Source of the DNA: JAFGMR01 sp964632755
Lineage (GTDB): Archaea; Halobacteriota; Methanosarcinia; Methanotrichales; Methanotrichaceae
Length of the DNA: 64,000 nt
Direction: 5' to 3'
NCBI GenBank assembly: GCA_964632755.1
Contig: CAZWDT010000001.1
Coordinates: 1-64,000 of the forward strand
Shown: positions 1 to 8,586 of the stretch, in pieces
Position numbering within the stretch: the first letter of the stretch is position 1
Layout: the number at the start of each line of letters is the position of its first letter
Made by a program: the position numbers and the translations under genes
Notes under the pieces: model-generated
Told to the model about the DNA's origin: nothing
The model's input: only the letters and a program-made list of their open reading frames with translations
The model's database searches: none

Positions 1-38
1 AGTCTCGATGAAGTGGTATGTCGCTTCCTCCTTACGGC

Positions 39-357
39 AGGCTTATTCGATCGACGGAAGGCTGTTATCGTCTGGGGGACATTCCTGCACAACAAGAGGA
101 TCATGGAGCGGCTCAGGCCGGAGGGATGGGGGAGGGCCCTCTCTCCGATCTTCGATAGGGCGCCTGAGGGCTGCATCGATCCAGCGCGAGGTCGGAATGC
201 ATCACTGCGCATCCGATACGCCCTACAGCCGCCGGGCAAGCCTTCTTTCCAGCAGCCTCGGGCCTGCTGGGACCGAGCCGACTTTAAGCCTGCACCCTCG
301 CGATACTTCGGAGGATATTTCAGATAGAGATCGAGCGGATGGGGAGGGGCGGATGAT
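39..357. repeat. Imperfect long direct repeat, copy 1
   Basis: About 320 bases that match 3038-3384 in the same orientation at roughly three quarters identity. Shared blocks include the stretch around the words ttcctgcacaac and atcatggagcgg, a middle block ending in gcctcgggcctgctgggacc, and an end block gatcgagcggatgggg. Copy 2 has small insertions of 6-10 bases that are not multiples of three, which argues against a conserved protein. The two copies flank the secreted repeat protein at 524-2959. No convincing gene is visible in bases 1-523; open frames here are shadows in GC-rich repeat sequence. Confidence 0.75.
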
Positions 358-523
358 CGCGGGCGTGGGGGCGGATCGAGGGGGGGCATTGGCGCCTGGA
401 TTGCGGCTTGTTGATTCTATGGAGGTGATCATGGATCTTTGGGCGATATTGCCCTCTTCCGAAATGTTTTAATAGATAAAGATAGTTTTACAGTTAGTGA
501 TTATTAAAGAAGGATTGGTATCA

Positions 524-2959
524 ATGCAGAAACGCGGATCTATGGAATATTTAGTTCTCCTTTGTGTGGCTATCTTTTTTGTATCTATTATGCCTGCTCT
601 GGCCGAAAATCCTCTTTCCAATTTCTCTTCTGGCTATTCTGAATCATCCTATTTATCCTCTCATGAATTATCCTGGACACCGCATTACGATCCAAATACA
701 ATACCGATGCGCTTTACTCAGGAGCACGGAAATCGGTCTATTAGAAGTGCTCTTGATACTCGAATTCCGAGCTTTAATGAATCGGAGAATAATAGCATTG
801 CTCATAGTACAATGAACGCTGCCGCATCAGCATTCGTCTCTCTGGAGTGGCAGAAGTGTCTCGGGGGCAGCGACTGGGATGATGCATATAGCATCCAGCA
901 GACCACTGACGGTGGCTATATCGTAGCTGGAGGTCCTGAATCCAATGACGGCGATGTTAGTGGAAACCACGGATTTGATGATTACTGGGTGGTCAAGCTC
1001 AGCTCAAGCGGGACGTTAGAGTGGCAGAAGTGTCTCGGGGGCAGCGACTTAGACAATGCACAAAGCATCCAGGAGACCACAGACGGAGGATATATCGTAG
1101 CTGGATTCACTAATTCCAATGACGGCGATGTCAGCGGAAACCACGGTGGTTTTGATTCCTGGGTGGTCAAGCTCAGCTCAAGCGGAGCGTTAGAGTGGCA
1201 GAAGTGTCTCGGGGGCATCGGCTTTGAATGGGCACAAAGCATCCATCAATCAACTGACGGAGGCTATATCGTAGCTGGACTCACTAATTCCAATGACGGC
1301 GATGTCAGCGGAAACCATGGTGAATCTGATTACTGGGTGGTCAAGCTCAGCTCAAGCGGAGCGTTAGAGTGGCAGAAGTGTCTCGGGGGAAGCGACTGGG
1401 ATAATGCATATAGCATCCAGCAGACCACTGATGGTGGCTATATCGTAGCTGGAAAGACTAGTTCCAATGACGGCGATGTCAGCGGAAACCACGGTGAATC
1501 TGATTCCTGGGTGGTCAAGCTCAGTTCAAGTGGTGCGTTAGAGTGGCAGAAGTGTCTCGGGGGAAGCGACTGGGATAATGCATATAGCATCCAGCAGACC
1601 ACTGACGAAGGCTATATCGTAGCCGGAAGCGCTAATTCCAATGACGGCGATGTCAGCGGCAACCATGGTGAATCTGATTACTGGGTGGTCAAGCTCAGCT
1701 CAAGCGGGTCGTTAGAGTGGCAGAAGTGTCTGGGGGGCAGCGGCAGTGAAGGTGCATCTAGCATCCAGCAGACCACTGACGAAGGCTATATCGTAGCTGG
1801 AAGCGCTAATTCCAATGACGGCGATGTCAGCGGAAACCATGGTGAATCTGATTACTGGGTGGTCAAGCTCAGCTCAAGCGGGTCGTTAGAGTGGCAGAAG
1901 TGTCTGGGGGGCAGCGGCAGTGAAGGTGCATCTAGCATCCAGCAGACCACTGACGAAGGCTATATCGTAGCTGGAAGCGCTAATTCCAATGACGGCGATG
2001 TCAGCGGAAACCACGGTGAATATGATTCCTGGGTAGTAAAATTAGCGCCAGAAGCTGACTACCAGTGGAATTGCCTTGGCGGCTACCTGACCTCAAGTCC
2101 ATCCATGATCCAGGATGTAGAGGGTCGGATCCACGTCTTCGTCAGAGGTGGCGATAACACTCTCTGGGACAGCGTCGATGGAACTTGGGCTGGACTCGGC
2201 GGGTACATCACATCAGACCCCTATGCCGTAATCGACGATGATGGCCAGATCCACATATTCGTCCAGGGAAGCGACGGCGCCCTGTGGGACAGGATGCTCG
2301 ACGGCGATTGGGTGCCTCTAGGAGGCGGCATAGCCTCCAATCCCTGCGCAGTCCTTCTGCCAGAAGGCGATCACTTGAAGATCGCGGTCAAGGGCGAGGA
2401 TGACGCGCTCTGGATAAACGACTTCGACACGGAAACCCTTACGGGCACCTGGTCCTACTTCGGTGGCGAGATTACCTCGAACCCGTATGTGATCTTCGAT
2501 GCGCTTGGAATCATGCATGTCTTCGTCCGGGGAAGCGACGGCGCCCTCTATGAGAACGCCGACGGCAGCTGGCTCGGCCACGGCGGCTACATCACGTCTG
2601 ACGCAATCCCGGCCTTCGATTCCGAATCCGCCTTATGCACCTTCGTTCGTGGCGGCGACGGGGCGCTATGGGAGTTCGTGGATGGCACTGGCTGGGTCGG
2701 CCTCGGCGGCTATATCGCGCCGGCTGATGGGAGCTTCTATAAGGCAAACTCAGCGCTGGTCGCGGGTTCCAGCGGAGATCTGCAGGCGTTCGTCTGTGCC
2801 GGCGATAACAGCCTCTGGTTCAACATGCAGGGAGAGTGGCACCCAATAGGCGGCGTCCTGTCGTCGGACTCAAGCGCCATATTCGATGAGGAAACCGGAC
2901 TGGTCCATGTTGCGGCCAGAGGGTCCGATGGACAGCTTTGGATCTGCACAACAGCATGA
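524..2959 (+). CDS. Secreted repeat protein with seven 58-residue repeats and a seven-bladed lectin-type beta-propeller
   Basis: An 811-residue exported protein of unknown role, probably surface adhesion or sugar binding. The ATG at 524 follows an aaagaagga ribosome site and opens a signal peptide ending near PALA; an upstream in-frame GTG at 497 is less likely. Residues ~107-510 are seven tandem 58-residue units, each carrying WQKCLGG, a TTDGGYIVAG-like strand, NDGDVSGNHG and a WVVKLSSSG strand. Residues ~515-811 are seven further units of ~43 residues with LGGYI(T/A)S, (I/V)HVFVRGGD and ALW motifs, the pattern of PLL/tachylectin-like beta-propellers. The N-terminal repeat type is common in methanogen and Bacteroidetes surface proteins. 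The gene sits between two copies of a long direct repeat. Function is inferred from architecture only. Confidence 0.85.
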   Translation: MQKRGSMEYLVLLCVAIFFVSIMPALAENPLSNFSSGYSESSYLSSHELSWTPHYDPNTIPMRFTQEHGNRSIRSALDTRIPSFNESENNSIAHSTMNAAASAFVSLEWQKCLGGSDWDDAYSIQQTTDGGYIVAGGPESNDGDVSGNHGFDDYWVVKLSSSGTLEWQKCLGGSDLDNAQSIQETTDGGYIVAGFTNSNDGDVSGNHGGFDSWVVKLSSSGALEWQKCLGGIGFEWAQSIHQSTDGGYIVAGLTNSNDGDVSGNHGESDYWVVKLSSSGALEWQKCLGGSDWDNAYSIQQTTDGGYIVAGKTSSNDGDVSGNHGESDSWVVKLSSSGALEWQKCLGGSDWDNAYSIQQTTDEGYIVAGSANSNDGDVSGNHGESDYWVVKLSSSGSLEWQKCLGGSGSEGASSIQQTTDEGYIVAGSANSNDGDVSGNHGESDYWVVKLSSSGSLEWQKCLGGSGSEGASSIQQTTDEGYIVAGSANSNDGDVSGNHGEYDSWVVKLAPEADYQWNCLGGYLTSSPSMIQDVEGRIHVFVRGGDNTLWDSVDGTWAGLGGYITSDPYAVIDDDGQIHIFVQGSDGALWDRMLDGDWVPLGGGIASNPCAVLLPEGDHLKIAVKGEDDALWINDFDTETLTGTWSYFGGEITSNPYVIFDALGIMHVFVRGSDGALYENADGSWLGHGGYITSDAIPAFDSESALCTFVRGGDGALWEFVDGTGWVGLGGYIAPADGSFYKANSALVAGSSGDLQAFVCAGDNSLWFNMQGEWHPIGGVLSSDSSAIFDEETGLVHVAARGSDGQLWICTTA
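842..2059 (+). repeat. Seven tandem 174-bp units inside the secreted protein gene
   Basis: Units begin at 842, 1016, 1190, 1364, 1538, 1712 and 1886, exactly 174 bases apart, each starting at the Leu-Glu-Trp-Gln codons. Units six and seven are almost identical in DNA, including silent positions, which indicates recent duplication or gene conversion. The first unit is the most diverged. Confidence 0.95.
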
Positions 2960-3037
2960 GGGGGAGACCGATACGCAGGGGAGGCTGGAGGCAAGAGCCC
3001 TTGGTCCAAAGGATTCAAGGGCCGGCCTCTTCACGGC

Positions 3038-3384
3038 CGCAGCATTAGATCGACAGAAGCCGGTCGCCGTGTGTGGGACCTTCCTGCACAACCGCCGGAT
3101 CATGGAGCGGTTCAGGCGAGAGGACTATAGGGCATAGAGATGGAGGCAGTGCCCTATCTCTCCGCAATCTTCGATCGGGCGCCCGAGGGCTACCTCGATC
3201 CAGCGCGAGGGCCCGAGGTCGGAATGCTCGGCTATGCATCCGATACGCCCTACAGCCACCGGGCCAGCCTTCTTTCCAGCAGCCTCGGGCCTGCTGGGAC
3301 CGAGCCTGCGTATGCTTGCACGCTCGCGATACTCCGGAGGATATTTCATGGGGAGATCGAGCGGATGGGGAAAGGCGGATGATG
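3038..3384. repeat. Imperfect long direct repeat, copy 2
   Basis: Second copy of the element at 39-357, in the same orientation, beginning about 80 bases after the stop of the secreted protein. It is ~30 bases longer because of short insertions. Reading frames through it are not conserved between copies. Confidence 0.75.
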
Positions 3385-3607
3385 GCGCTTGGCCTGGAGG
3401 GGACAAGGCGCCGCCGCCTGAGCATGCCAACCAGATTGCGTTCAAATTCTTGAGCTGGACATATGCCCATTTCCTATCTGCAGCCAGCCCTGAAATATCA
3501 TGTTTTAAGATGGCAAGATTTAAAATGGATGAGTGCAACAATACCCATTGGAGTACGAGGCCTATTCTGGAGAGAATGACATGAAAAAATCAGGAAGAGA
3601 TGTTCCG

Positions 3608-3763
3608 GGTCGTGATTCTTAAATCGGTTGGATTTTCTAGAACCTGTCTACGGCTCGCGATCCTGCTAAAAATCATTGAAAGGGATTTTTTGGGATAATC
3701 GATATACAGTGATGTCGTAATCCAAAACCGGCCCAAAATCCAACCCATAACAGATCCACGACC
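3608..3763. mobile_element. 156-bp element with 29-bp imperfect terminal inverted repeats (possible MITE or long hairpin RNA)
   Basis: Bases 3608-3636 are the inverted complement of 3735-3763 with 23 of 29 positions matching: an outer ggtcgtg/cacgacc arm, an 11-base less conserved spacer of equal length on both sides, and an inner ggttggatttt/aaaatccaacc arm. The 98-base centre has no open frame. No clear target duplication was found. The surrounding stretch 3385-3800 has no gene and becomes AT-rich toward 3470-3800. A degenerate miniature transposon or a structured RNA are both possible. Confidence 0.5.
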
Positions 3764-3780
3764 GAAGATAATTTAAATAC
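3763..3780 (+). promoter_or_regulatory. Archaeal BRE/TATA promoter
   Basis: A cgaagata/atttaaat stretch with the TATA box at 3771-3778 lies about 30 bases before the ATG at 3807, the right distance for a leaderless or nearly leaderless transcript. Confidence 0.6.
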
Positions 3781-3806
3781 ATATTTACAACATAAGATGT
3801 AGCTAT

Positions 3807-4229
3807 ATGAAATGCTATTTGAAGCGACCGGGAAAAGACGTTCCAACTGGCATTTTCATTCTTGCAGCGATCATATTTATTAGGGCATTTTTGGCATTAT
3901 TCAGCGTGGTTCTTGGGATTTTTGTATTCATTGGCATGTTTATTTTCGAGGGATTTCAAGGAGTTGAGCCTGTTGACATTATACTATTTCTCTCATCTTT
4001 TCTCCTCTTACTTGTCTTTATCAGTCTATCCATTCTTTGCGGTTCATGGCTGGTCACGCTCCAGCCCCGCGGCTGGATTTTGGTAACCATCGTCGTATCA
4101 TATCTTCTTCTTCTTGAGCTGATAGAGCTATACCAAAGCGCAAGCCCGGATGCATTCGACGCTGTAATATATATAATATTATTATTATATTTAAATAAAA
4201 AATCAACTAGGCGTCCTTTTGGACTATAA
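3807..4229 (+). CDS. Small four-helix membrane protein, unrecognised
   Basis: A 140-residue hydrophobic protein with four predicted membrane segments (about residues 16-48, 58-80, 88-108 and 118-130) and a basic tail ending KKSTRRPFGL. The ATG is the first after a good TATA box. No family motif is evident. Codon use is more AT-rich than in neighbouring housekeeping genes and the 3' end runs into an ATATAATATTATTATAT stretch. It sits alone between the hairpin element and the Cdc48 gene. Confidence 0.7.
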   Translation: MKCYLKRPGKDVPTGIFILAAIIFIRAFLALFSVVLGIFVFIGMFIFEGFQGVEPVDIILFLSSFLLLLVFISLSILCGSWLVTLQPRGWILVTIVVSYLLLLELIELYQSASPDAFDAVIYIILLLYLNKKSTRRPFGL

Positions 4230-4422
4230 TGCCGTGTGCTTTAGGCTCGATTCTATCTGGAAGGGTAAAGCGAGAGGGATTACAAACACCTCCCCTGGGA
4301 TCAGGATATTGGGCCTGGCTTTAAAGAAGGGGGCTAGAGGTTGGGGATTGTGGAGGAGATTCGGATCTCAACAATCCCGATCTCCATGAAGTCCGGCCTG
4401 CGTAGAGGCTCGGTTGGAGATA

Positions 4423-4432
4423 AATTTAAATA
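4423..4432 (+). promoter_or_regulatory. TATA box of the Cdc48 gene
   Basis: The sequence aatttaaata is centred about 30 bases before the GTG start at 4458, supporting that start and a leaderless message. Confidence 0.6.
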
Positions 4433-4457
4433 ATCTCAGCCATATAAACGGCAGATC

Positions 4458-6671
4458 GTGTGGGAAGTTAAGGAGATCACCCTCAAGGTGGCGAAGGCCT
4501 ACCCGAACGACTCGGCCCGCGGGATCGCCCGGCTGGACCCAAACGCCCTCCTGACGCTTAGGCTCTCGCCTGGCGACATCATCGAGATCGAGGGCAAGAG
4601 GCTCACCGCAGCCAAGGTCTGGCGGGCAGACCGGCAGGACTGGTCGCAGGACTACATCCGGATAGATGGCTTCATCAGGCAGAACTGCGGCGTTGGGATC
4701 AGCGATCGCGTCAAGGTGCGCCGCGCAAAGCCGGCTGATGCGCTCCGTATGGTGCTTGCGCCATCCGACTCCCCGACGATGCACTACGGCCAGGATGCAG
4801 GCGAGCTGATCCGCCGCCAGACGCTGAAGAGGCCTGTTGTGAAAGGCGACATCCTTCCCATAATGAGCTCGGCGACCCACCCCTTCATCGGCAGGCTGGA
4901 GGCAATCCCCCTAGTGGTTGTGGATACCGATCCCTCTGGCGTTGTCGTCATCACCGAGAGGACGGAGATACTTCTTCGGGAGAAGCCAGCGAAGGACTTT
5001 GGCGCGGTGAAGGCAACCGGCGTGACCTACGAGAACGTAGGAGGCCTCCGCACCGAGGTGCTGAGGGTAAGGGAGATGATCGAGCTTCCGATGAAGCACC
5101 CCGAGATATTTCGTAAATTGGGAATCGAGCCTCCCAAGGGAGTCCTCCTGCACGGACCGCCTGGAACCGGAAAGACATTGATCGCAAAAGCAGTTGCAAA
5201 TGAGAGCGGCGCAAACTTCTTCTCGATTGCTGGTCCCGAGATCATGTCGAAGTACTACGGCGAGAGCGAACAGCGCCTCCGGGAGATCTTCGAAGAGGCC
5301 AACCGGACAACGCCCTCGATCATCTTCATCGACGAGCTCGACTCGATCGCGCCCAAACGAAGCGAGGTCACGGGAGAGGTCGAGCGCCGCGTGGTGGCCC
5401 AGCTCCTGGCGATGATGGACGGCCTGACGGAACGGGGGCAGATGGTCGTGATCGGCGCAACTAACCGGGTGGACGCCATAGATCCGGCTCTACGCAGGCC
5501 AGGCAGGTTTGACAGGGAGATCGAGATCGGCGTGCCAGACAAAAAAGACCGCGTCGAGATTCTCCAGATCCACGTTCGAAACATGCCCCTAAGCCAGGAT
5601 GTGGACCTTGGAGGGCTTGCCGACAGGACACACGGCTTTGTGGGGGCGGACGTCAGCGCTCTCTGCAAGGAGGCTGCGATGAAGACGCTTCGCCGCTTCC
5701 TGCCCGATATGGGGATGGACGAGGACCTCCCCCAGGAGGTGATCGACGAGATGACGGTCACGTCGCTGGACTTTGAGGAGGCCCTGAAGGAGATAGAGCC
5801 CTCATCGATGAGGGAGGTCCTCGTCGAGCTGCCTCGCGTCACCTGGAAGGACCTGGGAGGCCTTGGCAACCTCCGACAGGAACTTATCGAGTCGATAGAG
5901 TGGCCGCTCAAGACCCCGGAGAGGTTCGAGAAGATGGGCATCCGCCCCCCCAAGGGGATCCTCCTCTACGGGCCGCCGGGCACTGGAAAGACCCTAATCG
6001 CCCAGGCGGTCGCAAACGAGACGAACGCGAACTTCATCTCCGTTCGAGGGCCTCAGATGCTCTCGAAGTGGGTCGGGGAGTCTGAGAAAGCCATTCGCGA
6101 GATCTTTAGAAAGGCAAAGCAGGTCTCGCCATCCATCGTATTCTTCGATGAGCTCGACTCGATCGCACCCATGCGGGGCATGGACGAGGGATCCAGGGTC
6201 ACCGAACGGGTTGTAAACCAGCTGCTCGCGGAGATGGACGGCCTGGAGGCCTTAAAGGACGTTGTGGTGATCGCTGCCACCAACCGGCCCGACATCATCG
6301 ACCCGGCGCTCATCCGATCGGGGAGGTTTGACCGCCTTCTGTTGATAGGCCCGCCGGACAAGCAGGGAAGGCATGAGATCTTGAGGGTCCATACAGCGGC
6401 CATACCGCTCGATCGCGACGTTGCCCTGGAGGAGCTCTCCGAGCTGACCGAGGGCTATGTGGGCTCAGACATCGAGGCCCTCTGCCGCGAAGCAGTGATG
6501 CTGGCCATGAGGGAGAACTCCACAATCGTCGAGATGAGACACTTCCACCAGGCCTTGAAGCGGGTTCGGCCAAGCATCGAGGAGAACATGGTCAGCTACT
6601 ACGAGAGGATTCAAGAGCGGCTCAAGGGCGGGACGAAGGTTGAGCCGAGCTCCTTGATAGGCTACAGGTGA
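4458..6671 (+). CDS. cdc48: Cdc48/VCP-type AAA+ ATPase
   Basis: A 737-residue double-ring AAA+ unfoldase, the archaeal Cdc48/VAT homologue, which unfolds proteins in the cytoplasm and can feed the proteasome. The N domain (residues ~1-180) begins with the typical ITLKVAKAYPNDSARGIARLD stretch (split N-double-psi barrel). D1 has Walker A GPPGTGKT at 233-240 and Walker B IIFIDELD at 288-295; D2 has Walker A GPPGTGKT at 505-512 and IVFFDELD at 560-567. Both second-region-of-homology segments with GRFDR arginine fingers are intact. The start is GTG, supported by a TATA box 26-35 bases upstream and by family alignment of the N-terminus. The next gene begins six bases after the stop, so the PRC-barrel protein is probably cotranscribed. 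Confidence 0.96.
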   Translation: MWEVKEITLKVAKAYPNDSARGIARLDPNALLTLRLSPGDIIEIEGKRLTAAKVWRADRQDWSQDYIRIDGFIRQNCGVGISDRVKVRRAKPADALRMVLAPSDSPTMHYGQDAGELIRRQTLKRPVVKGDILPIMSSATHPFIGRLEAIPLVVVDTDPSGVVVITERTEILLREKPAKDFGAVKATGVTYENVGGLRTEVLRVREMIELPMKHPEIFRKLGIEPPKGVLLHGPPGTGKTLIAKAVANESGANFFSIAGPEIMSKYYGESEQRLREIFEEANRTTPSIIFIDELDSIAPKRSEVTGEVERRVVAQLLAMMDGLTERGQMVVIGATNRVDAIDPALRRPGRFDREIEIGVPDKKDRVEILQIHVRNMPLSQDVDLGGLADRTHGFVGADVSALCKEAAMKTLRRFLPDMGMDEDLPQEVIDEMTVTSLDFEEALKEIEPSSMREVLVELPRVTWKDLGGLGNLRQELIESIEWPLKTPERFEKMGIRPPKGILLYGPPGTGKTLIAQAVANETNANFISVRGPQMLSKWVGESEKAIREIFRKAKQVSPSIVFFDELDSIAPMRGMDEGSRVTERVVNQLLAEMDGLEALKDVVVIAATNRPDIIDPALIRSGRFDRLLLIGPPDKQGRHEILRVHTAAIPLDRDVALEELSELTEGYVGSDIEALCREAVMLAMRENSTIVEMRHFHQALKRVRPSIEENMVSYYERIQERLKGGTKVEPSSLIGYR

Positions 6672-6676
6672 GGGAT

Positions 6677-6931
6677 ATGTCCAAGATCTACGCAAGCAGC
6701 CTGGCCGGAAAGGAGATAGTGACCGTGGAAGGAAAGGTGCTCGGGCAGATCGAGAACATCATCGTCGAGCCCGAGACAGGCGAGCTCGTCGACCTCGTGG
6801 CAAAGCCAGGGTCGGAGCTTTCCCGCTCCATGTATAGGGGGGAGGGAAAGCACATACTGATAGCCTTCTCCGCGGTCTGCGCGGTCAAGGACTATATCGT
6901 AGTCGACGATGCATTGGCCAGGGCCCGATGA
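6677..6931 (+). CDS. PRC-barrel domain protein
   Basis: An 84-residue single PRC-barrel protein: MSKIYASSLAGKEIVTVEG followed by GQIENIIVEPETGEL and a VKDYIVVDDA end strand. Such small archaeal PRC-barrel proteins are implicated in RNA metabolism and, in some archaea, in cell division (CdpB family); which role applies here cannot be told from sequence. The ATG at 6677 has a ggtgaggga ribosome site that overlaps the stop of cdc48; a GTG at 6668 is an alternative. Tight spacing implies one transcription unit with cdc48. Confidence 0.85.
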   Translation: MSKIYASSLAGKEIVTVEGKVLGQIENIIVEPETGELVDLVAKPGSELSRSMYRGEGKHILIAFSAVCAVKDYIVVDDALARAR

Positions 6932-6996
6932 GATGGGGGCCCCTGGGCCATGCAAAGACAGGCCGAACCCTTTGATCTAACTGAGTGGAGTAAGAG

Positions 6997-8259
6997 ATGA
7001 GAACAGCTAGTGGCTGGATTGCGGTAGGACTGGCCCTTGCTTTCGGCTTATGCGCTCTCATCACTTCCGTCTGCTCCGAAGAAGAGACTGGGGAGTACGC
7101 AGCGCTCTACAACCACCTCGGAAACGTCCTCTTTCAGGCAGGTCTTGAAGAAGATGCCCTGAGATACTACAATATATCGATCCAGGTAGACGCGAACTTC
7201 TCAGAGCCCTGGAACAACAAGGGAGTCGTCATCTATCGGCTGGATCGACCGGCCGAGGCGCTCGAATCCTTCGAGATGGCATGCGACCTCGACGCGAAAG
7301 ACGCCACCGCGTGGCAGAACCAAGGATTCGTCCTGATGAGGCTCGGCAGGACGGGCCAGGGCGAGGAGGCCCTCTCCCTGGCGAGAAGGCTTGGGATTCA
7401 AGTGGGGGAGGAGCTTTCCCTAACGGAAGAGAGGCGCGAGATCGTCCTCATGCCAACGAGGTCCGAGGATGGGAAAGATAACCTCTCAGCGTACGATGCG
7501 GCCCGCAAGCTTTCCCTCCAGGGGAACTCGTTCTACAGACGGGGTTTCCTCAACTACTCGCTGACCTCCTTTGAGCAGGCGGCCCTTGCAGATCCTAGCT
7601 TGCCCGACGCCTGGAACAACAAGGGGCTGATCCTCGCAAGGCTTGGCATCTACGAGGAGGCAATGGAGTGCTACGGCAAGGCGGCGGAATTGGACGACAG
7701 GTCTCCGCTCCCGTGGTGCAACATGGCCGACTCCCTCTACCGAATGGGGAGGACCGACGAGGCGCTCGAACGGCTGGATCGCGCAAAGGAGCTCGACGAT
7801 AAGAGCCCCGCGCTTTGGAACGAGATGGGGGTGATACTAGCCGAGATTGGGAGAGATGATGAGGCATTGGATTGCTTCGTTCGATCGATGGAGCTCGACC
7901 TGTACTACCCCCCCTCCTGGAACAACAAGGGGGTGATGCTCGCCCGAAAGGGAGCATATGACGATGCTGTCACATGCTTTAGAAACGCCCTCCACCTCAA
8001 TGGCGGCTTTTCTGAAGCCTGGTACAACGGCGGCCTGGCTCTTGCCGCGGTCGGTGTGACGGAGAACTCCGAGAAGTCCTTCGAGATGGCGAGATCGCTC
8101 GGCCTTGAATTGGATTCACAGGAGTACATCCTCGTCTCCCAGCCGTCGCTCATGGAGGAGAGCTCTAAACCAATCGTCGAAGCCGCAAGGGACGCTCCTG
8201 GATTTGGATGTTTTTTTGCCCTCCTCGGCCTGATCCTAATAGCGAAGCGAAGAAGATGA
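6997..8259 (+). CDS. Exported TPR-repeat protein with a PGF-CTERM anchor
   Basis: A 420-residue protein with a signal peptide (residues ~1-27, ending near SVCS), two blocks of tetratricopeptide repeats (residues ~30-125 and ~170-370) with repeated WNNKG(V/L) and AW.N.G motifs, and a C-terminal tail in which APGFGCFF is followed by a hydrophobic stretch and the basic end AKRRR. That tail matches the PGF-CTERM signal recognised by archaeosortase A, so the protein is probably processed and lipid-anchored outside the cell. The linker before the tail is short, unlike the long Thr/Pro linkers usual for PGF-CTERM substrates. Role is likely a surface scaffold for other proteins. Confidence 0.85.
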   Translation: MRTASGWIAVGLALAFGLCALITSVCSEEETGEYAALYNHLGNVLFQAGLEEDALRYYNISIQVDANFSEPWNNKGVVIYRLDRPAEALESFEMACDLDAKDATAWQNQGFVLMRLGRTGQGEEALSLARRLGIQVGEELSLTEERREIVLMPTRSEDGKDNLSAYDAARKLSLQGNSFYRRGFLNYSLTSFEQAALADPSLPDAWNNKGLILARLGIYEEAMECYGKAAELDDRSPLPWCNMADSLYRMGRTDEALERLDRAKELDDKSPALWNEMGVILAEIGRDDEALDCFVRSMELDLYYPPSWNNKGVMLARKGAYDDAVTCFRNALHLNGGFSEAWYNGGLALAAVGVTENSEKSFEMARSLGLELDSQEYILVSQPSLMEESSKPIVEAARDAPGFGCFFALLGLILIAKRRR

Positions 8260-8348
8260 CGAAGGTTGAGGACGCTGCCTTCTCGCGAGATAGAATATCA
8301 GGTTCTTCGCATGACTGTGTAGGAAGGATTCATCGCTCCACGTGGACT

Positions 8349-8508
8349 TTTTGTCAATTTAGGCACGCATGAACATCGATAGAACGACCATACATATATA
8401 TATATATATGATCACATGTGCTATTTAAGGGAGAATATTAGCGTTCATTCGCGTTCATTCGTGGTTGATATAGGGAGGAATACACTCACCCAAATCGAAT
8501 AGCGAGGA
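8349..8508. repeat. Dispersed ~160-bp intergenic repeat, copy A
   Basis: Matches 27481-27642 in the same orientation. Shared features are ttgtcaa..tt.ggcacgc.tgaac, an AT-rich alternating tract (acatatatatatatatat here), a ttaagg..agaatatta block, a 10-base tandem gcgttcattc gcgttcattc followed by gtggttga, and a gcgagga end. It lies in the 327-base gap between two convergent genes (TPR protein and metallo-hydrolase); no gene is visible in 8260-8586. Confidence 0.85.
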
Positions 8509-8586
8509 TATGAATATCGCAATGTTCGGATCTCGATTGAGATGAGATGGCATTGGCCGGGGCTGAGGATGCGCGGCAGGAAGGCG

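Noticed and set aside
8..472. Open frames at the left edge
   Set aside because: They lie in the direct repeat, have Arg/Ser-rich GC-driven composition and are not kept in the second copy.
842..2059. CRISPR-like regular spacing
   Set aside because: The 174-base period is a protein-coding tandem repeat in one frame with no unique spacers.
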